Positions 59,017-64,000 of a stretch of DNA of 64,000 bases are shown here, piece by piece. The position numbers were made by a program, and so were the translations under genes. The stretch is taken from assembly GCA_900095095.1 (NCBI GenBank), contig FMBT01000375.1, forward strand, positions 1 to 64,000. The letters are read 5' to 3'. The notes under the pieces are model-generated. The model ran no database searches. It was not told the DNA's origin and saw nothing but the letters and a program-made list of their open reading frames with translations. Within the stretch, counting starts at the first letter, position 1; each line of letters starts with the position of its first letter. The DNA is from Fragilariopsis cylindrus CCMP1102 (taxonomy: Eukaryota; Bacillariophyta; Bacillariophyceae; Bacillariales; Bacillariaceae).

Positions 59017-59274
59017 GTAAGTAAAAGAGAAAAGAATATATAATAGAGAAAAGAAAAACACTAGCTATCTGGCTAGGCAATACAATACACAATACAGTAC
59101 TGATATCAATAGTGGTAATAAAAAAATTATAACTTTTCATATTAACTGATATATGTACCGTGCCGTAACTAGTAACTATAGCGTTGTGTTTTAGAAGTTA
59201 GAGCTGTACTTGGTGACTCACTTGGACAAGAACTAGGTAAGGTACTTAGAGCTATACTAGGGAAATATGATCCT
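59017..59274. other. Convergent gene ends with a repeat relic
   Basis: On the minus strand, just past the stop of the large repeat protein, a +1 frame over about 59180-59277 reads 'PRGSYFPSIALSTLPSS' and 'CPSESPSTAL'. It matches the internal PSxxPS units of that protein. It is probably a leftover of the repeat beyond a displaced stop. No other gene seen. Confidence 0.7.
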
Positions 59275-62200
59275 CTAGGGACAAAAACTTGCGGCTTCTG
59301 CGGGCGTATCTTCTTGAATGATGTTGTCGCATTCTTCACTGCAGGAATCTTCCGTCAGGCACGCACCGGCTGCAAAAGCCATAGAAGAACACTTGCAAGA
59401 GTTTTTGCCGGTGCAACTACCGGCTGCAGGGGAGAAAGTAGATTTGGTTCCCCAACATGAACCCTCACCAGTACAAGAACCAGCACCGATGACACCACCA
59501 GCCTTGTAGCAGGAACCCTCGCCAGTACAAGAACCAGCAGCGATGCCACCAGTAGCCCTGTAGCAGGCTCCTTTCTTGGTGCAAGAATCGGCGCCGATGG
59601 AACCTTCAATCACTCCAACACAGGCATCCTCGCCAAGACACGAACGAGTCCCAACCAAGATGGCTAAACAATGGCAATTTGTGCCTGGACCAACGCAACT
59701 TATGGCGCCAATACTAGCAGTAGTTCCAAGGTTTCTACAGGGGTCAGCACCATTGCACGCACCGGCTCCGATCGTGCCTGCCGACTCTCCACAGGGTGAG
59801 TTGCCAGAAAATAGGCCAACACAACTACCGGCCCCTATGGTTGCAACAGCACCAATACAAGCGTTTTCACCAAGGCAAGCATCTGCGCCAATAGCGGCAG
59901 CGGCAGCAGTTTGGCAGGCGTTTTCACCAAGACAAGAATTTGCGCCGATTGAAGCAGAAGGCATATGTTGGCAGGCGTTTTCACCAACACAGGCGTCGGC
60001 CCCAATGAGGCCATTCGAGAAGTCACAGGCATTCACACCAGTGCAACTATTTGCGCCAATAGTTGCAGTAGAGCAGAAGCAGGAATCATCTACTCCACAG
60101 GCACTGACACCAATAGTAGGAAGTCCGACACTATTGCATTCTAGAACATCAGCCTTATCAGCCTTGACTTCACTAGGTGGTCCACTCAGCGCTGAGCTTG
60201 GTGATGATGAAGGCTTGCTGCTTGGTGAATCGGAAGGACTTCTAGATGGATACAAACTAGGTGAGGAACTCGGACCTCCACTTGGTGACGAACTTGGTGT
60301 TAAAGTCGGGCTAGAGGACGGTGAGGTAGTTGGAGTTGCGGTGGGAGTTGCAGAAGGCGAGGAAGTTGGACTCGTACTAGGTTTGGTACTGTCAGTAGGA
60401 GACTCGGATGGTGCAGAACTTGGGAAGTAACTTCCACTAGGAGCAGCTGATGGTTCTCCACATTCGACACTGACAGTTTCACAGGGAATTTCTACTCCGT
60501 ATGCACAGAATTTGTAGTCACCACCCATTTCGGACAAATTATCAACATTACAGGCATCACATTGATCTGCTTCGAATTCTGCATCCATATACACGACGAC
60601 AGTTACACTAGCAAATCCTTCAATACATTCACCTTTAACATCTTCAGAATCTCCAAAAATGACATTGCTCTTAATGATACAAGAATCCATACCGGCTTCG
60701 ATGGCAAGGCCTGCTTCTTCTGGTATCCAATTTTGGGTAACAGTGAAGTCAACCGTATTGTTGGCAAAGTTTTGGTTGTTGATTACGATAGCATTTGCGG
60801 GCATTGGGATAGTTTCCATTTCATCTCCACCGGTTGTCATACAAACAGACTCGATAATCTTGGGCTCTGCAGGCATGTAACAATCGGTAGGCATCATAGA
60901 CTGAGTTGGGTTGTTGGTAGGAGATTCAGAAGGAGAGGCACTTGGGCTGCTACTGGGTCCCCTACTTGGCAAGGAGCTCGGCAAAGTGGATGGAGATCCG
61001 CTAGGACTTGCACTAGGACCAGAAGTTGGACTAGATGAGGGTGCAGAGCTGGGAGAGCTCGTTGGACCACCAGATGGTGCCGCACTTGGACTAGAGGTCG
61101 GACCACCAGTTGGTGCAGCAGTAGGCAAATCACTTGGAGAAGCGCTGGGCGACAATGTAGGTTTGCTGCTTGGTGATTCAGAGGGATTGGCCGTTGGGCC
61201 TCCCGTTGGACTGGTAGACGGACTAGCACTGGGACTTGCAGATGGCGCTGGACTCTTTGTTGGGCTATCAGATGGAGCAGAACTAGGGAAATACGATCCG
61301 CTAGGGGCTTCACTAGGTGATCCACTTGGCGCTGAGCTTGGTGATGATGAAGGCTTGCTGCTTGGTGATACAGAAGGACTGCTAGATGGCAACAAGCTAG
61401 GTGAGGAACTCGGACCTCCGCTTGGACTTGCTGAAGGCACGTAACTTGGACCTCCACTTGGACCTGCAGAAGGTGAAGCACTTGGAGATCCGCTTGGAGA
61501 TCCAGACAGTGAGGAACTAGGTCCACCACTTGGTACACCACTTGGTACACCACTAGGAGCAGAACTTGGAACAGAACTTGGTGATGCGCTTGGACTCGAA
61601 CTAGGAGAGGAACTTGGAATCGAAGTTGGAACTGTACTTGGTGACTCACTTGGACTAGAACTAGGTGAGGCACTTGGAGCATGACTATTTGTAGGCGTAT
61701 TACTTGGAGCTGAACTAGGGAAATAGGATCCACTAGGAGCTTCACTAGGTGATTCACTCGGCGCTGAGCTTGGTGATGATGAAGGCTTGCTACTTGGTGA
61801 TACAGAAGGACTGCTAGATGGCAACAAGCTAGGTGAGGAACTCGGACCTCTGCTTGGACTTGCTGAAGGCACGTAACTTGGACCTCCACTTGGACTTGCT
61901 GAAGGCATGTAACTTGGACCTCCACTTGGACTTGCAGAAGGTGAAGCACTTGGAGATCCACTTGGAGGTACAGAAGGTGAGGAACTTGGTCCGCCACTTG
62001 GTACACCACTTGGTACACCACTGGGAGCAGAACTTGGTACACCACTTGGTACACCACTAGGAGCAGAACTTGGAACAGAACTTGGAACAGAACTAGGTGA
62101 TGCGCTTGGACTCGAACTAGGAGAGGAACTTCGAATCAAAGTTGGAACTGTACTTGGTGACTCACTTGGACTAGCACTAGGTGAGGCACTTGGAGAATGA

Positions 62201-63828
62201 CTATTTGTAGGTGTATTACTTGGAGCTGAACTAGGAAAATATGATCCGCTAGGGGCTTCACTAGGTGATTCACTCGGCGCTGGGCTTGGTGATGATGAAG
62301 GCTTGCTGCTTGGTGATACAGAAGGACTGCTAGATGGCAACAAGCTAGGCATGTAACTCGGACCTCTACTTGGACTTGCTGAGGGCATGTAACTTGGACC
62401 TCCACTTGGACTTGCAGAAGGTGAAGCACTTGGTGATCCGCTTGGAGATCCAGAAGGTGAGGAACTGGGTCCACCACTTGGTACACCACTAGGAGCAGAA
62501 ATAGGTTCAACAGATGGGAATGTAGTGGGATAGAATGTAGGATACATTGTTGGAGGACCTGATGGAGATGCGGTTGGATTGGTGCTAGGAGCAGAGCTTG
62601 GACTCCAACTTTTTCTGATAGTTGGACTAAAAGTTGGACCTGTACTTGGCATGGCGCTTGGAACAGAAGTTGGTGATGCACTTGGACTCGAACTAGGAGA
62701 GGAACTTGGAATAGAAGTTGGAGCTGTACTTGGTGACTCACTTGAACTAGCACTAGGTGAGGCACTTGGAGCATGACTATTTGTAGGTGTATTACTTGGA
62801 GCTGAACTAGGAAAATATGATCCGCTAGGGGCTTCACTAGGTGATTCACTCGGCGCTGGGCTTGGTGATGATGAAGGCTTGCTGCTTGGTGATACAGAAG
62901 GACTGCGAGATGGCGACAAACTAGGCATGTAACTCGGACCTTTACTTGGTGATCCACTCGGCGCTGAGCTTGGTGATGATGAAGGCTTGCTGCTCGGTGA
63001 TACAGAAGGACTGCTAGATGGCGACAAACTAGGCATGTAACTCGGACCTCCACTTGGACTTGCTGAAGGCATGTAACTTGCGCTAGGACTACAACTAGGA
63101 GAGGAACTTGGAGAAGAACTATTCGTAGTTGGCACAAAAAGCTCAATAAGTCTATCAGTAGGACTATGTGATGGCGTAGGAGTATTGCTTGGAGTGCCGC
63201 TTGGAGCTACACACGTACATTTGATCTCGAAGGTGTATTTGATTATTCCGTATCCTTGGGCGGAGTAATCTTCGTAAGGTGGTTTGGAACACTTGTCAAT
63301 TTGAACTTCACCACCACTTGAAATTTCCTGTACCACAGAATCAGTATTGGATGCGAAATATATATCAACAATCGCAAAAGATTGAACGCCATCATATTCG
63401 AAGCAACCAGCTTCAATTTCAGGTGCATCGAGTTTGCATCCGGCAGTGAGTGGCATAGATACATAGTTAGGATCCAAAGCGTACTTGCCAACCTTTTTCA
63501 TGTGTTTTATGTAGATATCTGTATGATTCGCAAAAGGATTATCTACCTTGAACTTGACAGTGTGAGCAGCATTGATAACATTTGGTTGTTCAAAGATGAT
63601 ACCATAAAGAATGGGTTCACCCTCTGGTGGAGATTCTCCCGATTGCTTAATCATTTTCACAACACCATGTGGGTTGGCTGGACAGGCGGATTCATTCGTT
63701 AATGTCTTGTAGGTTTCGTTGCAAGAGGTAGTAAAACGTTGTTGGTGGTGTTTCGTTGCCGATAACCTCGCGGTAATGACAATGGGCGCAACAAGCAACA
63801 AGCTGCCGAACGCAAAAGAAATCCTCAT
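59275..63828 (-). CDS. Large secreted PSxxPS repeat protein with paired Cys domains and C-terminal IGAxSC repeats
   Basis: Single exon, 1517 residues, probably extracellular. It starts with a signal peptide ('MRISFAFGSLLLVAPIVITA'). Domain A (about 33-205) has six or more Cys and beta-strand-like motifs ('VKFKVDNPF', 'GCFEYDGVQSFAIVDIYF'). PSxxPS tracts run from about 206 to 977. Domain B (about 978-1129; 'NTVDFTVTQNW', 'CIEGFASVTVVVYMD', 'DYKFCAYGVEIPC') looks like a diverged copy of domain A. A short PSxxPS tract follows, then about 14 units of 18-19 residues with consensus [IV]-G-A-x-[SA]-C-x-G-x-x-[AS]-C, such as 'IGANSCLGENAC' (about 1233-1510). These units probably stack as a disulphide-rich solenoid. 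The PSxxPS part shows higher-order units beginning 'GSYFPSSAPS'. No membrane anchor. A role in wall, frustule or adhesion is inferred. Confidence 0.88.
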   Translation of the reverse strand: MRISFAFGSLLLVAPIVITARLSATKHHQQRFTTSCNETYKTLTNESACPANPHGVVKMIKQSGESPPEGEPILYGIIFEQPNVINAAHTVKFKVDNPFANHTDIYIKHMKKVGKYALDPNYVSMPLTAGCKLDAPEIEAGCFEYDGVQSFAIVDIYFASNTDSVVQEISSGGEVQIDKCSKPPYEDYSAQGYGIIKYTFEIKCTCVAPSGTPSNTPTPSHSPTDRLIELFVPTTNSSSPSSSPSCSPSASYMPSASPSGGPSYMPSLSPSSSPSVSPSSKPSSSPSSAPSGSPSKGPSYMPSLSPSRSPSVSPSSKPSSSPSPAPSESPSEAPSGSYFPSSAPSNTPTNSHAPSASPSASSSESPSTAPTSIPSSSPSSSPSASPTSVPSAMPSTGPTFSPTIRKSWSPSSAPSTNPTASPSGPPTMYPTFYPTTFPSVEPISAPSGVPSGGPSSSPSGSPSGSPSASPSASPSGGPSYMPSASPSRGPSYMPSLLPSSSPSVSPSSKPSSSPSPAPSESPSEAPSGSYFPSSAPSNTPTNSHSPSASPSASPSESPSTVPTLIRSSSPSSSPSASPSSVPSSVPSSAPSGVPSGVPSSAPSGVPSGVPSGGPSSSPSVPPSGSPSASPSASPSGGPSYMPSASPSGGPSYVPSASPSRGPSSSPSLLPSSSPSVSPSSKPSSSPSSAPSESPSEAPSGSYFPSSAPSNTPTNSHAPSASPSSSPSESPSTVPTSIPSSSPSSSPSASPSSVPSSAPSGVPSGVPSGGPSSSLSGSPSGSPSASPSAGPSGGPSYVPSASPSGGPSSSPSLLPSSSPSVSPSSKPSSSPSSAPSGSPSEAPSGSYFPSSAPSDSPTKSPAPSASPSASPSTSPTGGPTANPSESPSSKPTLSPSASPSDLPTAAPTGGPTSSPSAAPSGGPTSSPSSAPSSSPTSGPSASPSGSPSTLPSSLPSRGPSSSPSASPSESPTNNPTQSMMPTDCYMPAEPKIIESVCMTTGGDEMETIPMPANAIVINNQNFANNTVDFTVTQNWIPEEAGLAIEAGMDSCIIKSNVIFGDSEDVKGECIEGFASVTVVVYMDAEFEADQCDACNVDNLSEMGGDYKFCAYGVEIPCETVSVECGEPSAAPSGSYFPSSAPSESPTDSTKPSTSPTSSPSATPTATPTTSPSSSPTLTPSSSPSGGPSSSPSLYPSRSPSDSPSSKPSSSPSSALSGPPSEVKADKADVLECNSVGLPTIGVSACGVDDSCFCSTATIGANSCTGVNACDFSNGLIGADACVGENACQHMPSASIGANSCLGENACQTAAAAAIGADACLGENACIGAVATIGAGSCVGLFSGNSPCGESAGTIGAGACNGADPCRNLGTTASIGAISCVGPGTNCHCLAILVGTRSCLGEDACVGVIEGSIGADSCTKKGACYRATGGIAAGSCTGEGSCYKAGGVIGAGSCTGEGSCWGTKSTFSPAAGSCTGKNSCKCSSMAFAAGACLTEDSCSEECDNIIQEDTPAEAASFCP
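60180..63200 (-). repeat. Higher-order PSxxPS coding repeat
   Basis: Five 'GSYFPSSAPS' units start near (plus coordinates) 62815, 62236, 61720, 61287 and 60424. The first four are 579, 516 and 433 nt apart, so unit length shrinks toward the 3' end of the gene. Between them 'GGPSYMPSASPS' and 'PSSSPSVSPSSKPSSSPS' blocks recur in the same order. This is the pattern of unequal recombination within the gene. Confidence 0.85.
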
Positions 63829-64000
63829 GATGATAGATAAAAATTCAATTGCTACTAGATTATTGATGGTTGTTTTCCACTAGGTTACATATGAATATAA
63901 TTTGAATAAAACAATAGTGTGAGTGAAACATATTGCACAAATAATTATACGGGTGAAATTATACCAGAACGTAAAGATGTATGTACGTGATATTCAGCGA
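63829..64000. other. 5' flank of the large repeat gene
   Basis: AT-rich, no further feature seen before the window ends. The promoter of the large repeat protein lies here and beyond. Confidence 0.5.

Noticed and set aside
60562-63146. Long frames antisense to or shifted within the large PSxxPS gene
   Set aside because: Translations are Leu/Gln/Val or Gly/Leu/Glu shadows of the Ser/Pro codons of the minus-strand gene.
1-64000. CRISPR arrays, rRNA or tRNA genes
   Set aside because: Tandem repeats seen lack unique spacers, and no cloverleaf or rRNA core sequence was recognised. The eukaryotic nuclear setting also argues against CRISPR.

Overview
The window looks like nuclear DNA of a diatom, or at least a photosynthetic stramenopile with a secondary red plastid. 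Four lines of evidence support this. Several proteins start with a signal peptide followed by a Phe-led 'ASAFAP'-like transit motif (nuclear-encoded PsaE, a patatin, a methyltransferase, a coiled-coil protein). Two surface proteins carry the PSxxPS repeats typical of diatom genomes. Genes have GT-AG introns, mostly about 100-250 nt. Homopolymeric and acidic low-complexity inserts are abundant. No rRNA, tRNA, CRISPR or bacterial operon structure was seen. I cannot name the species.

Layout. 0-4.2 kb is gene-free, with a dispersed repeat containing a 191-bp tandem array. 4.2-10.9 kb is an Enhancer-of-zeste (PRC2 H3K27 methyltransferase) gene with a long low-complexity N-terminus and eight introns in its conserved part. 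11.9-15.9 kb is a secreted or membrane-anchored GH3 beta-glucosidase, convergent with a nuclear psaE gene (16.1-16.6 kb). 17.4-22.6 kb holds a rhodanese/zinc-ribbon/RRM gene and a two-HMG-box gene, both with many one-base frame slips. 23.0-24.8 kb is a renalase-like FAD oxidoreductase. 24.8-27.9 kb is gene-poor and carries an inverted second copy of the 5' repeat. 27.9-33.6 kb has two multi-pass membrane protein genes and a CRAL-TRIO protein. 34.2-37.0 kb is translation factor eIF2D. 37.0-38.8 kb is gene-free. 38.8-41.5 kb is a FAS1-domain surface protein with PSxxPS repeats. 41.9-46.9 kb has a plastid-type methyltransferase, a small ADP-ribosyltransferase-like protein and a PIG-S-like protein. 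47.9-53.7 kb has a Sec14-like protein and a GH5 exo-beta-1,3-glucanase with a C-terminal membrane segment. 54.7-59.0 kb has a plastid coiled-coil protein and a plastid-type patatin lipase whose upstream regions share conserved blocks. 59.3-63.8 kb is a 1517-residue secreted protein built from PSxxPS repeats, two related Cys domains and a C-terminal Cys-Gly repeat domain.

Themes. Two glucan-active hydrolases (GH3, GH5) point to beta-glucan or chrysolaminarin turnover at membranes. Two large repeat proteins point to the cell surface. Four proteins appear plastid-directed. These are ordinary neighbours on a eukaryotic chromosome, not an operon.

The most unusual items are a SUZ12/VEF-like C2H2 finger and SUMO-interaction-like motifs inside the E(z) protein, the nuclear location of psaE, the rhodanese-RRM fusion, the shared upstream blocks of two plastid-protein genes, and the architecture of the 1517-residue repeat protein.
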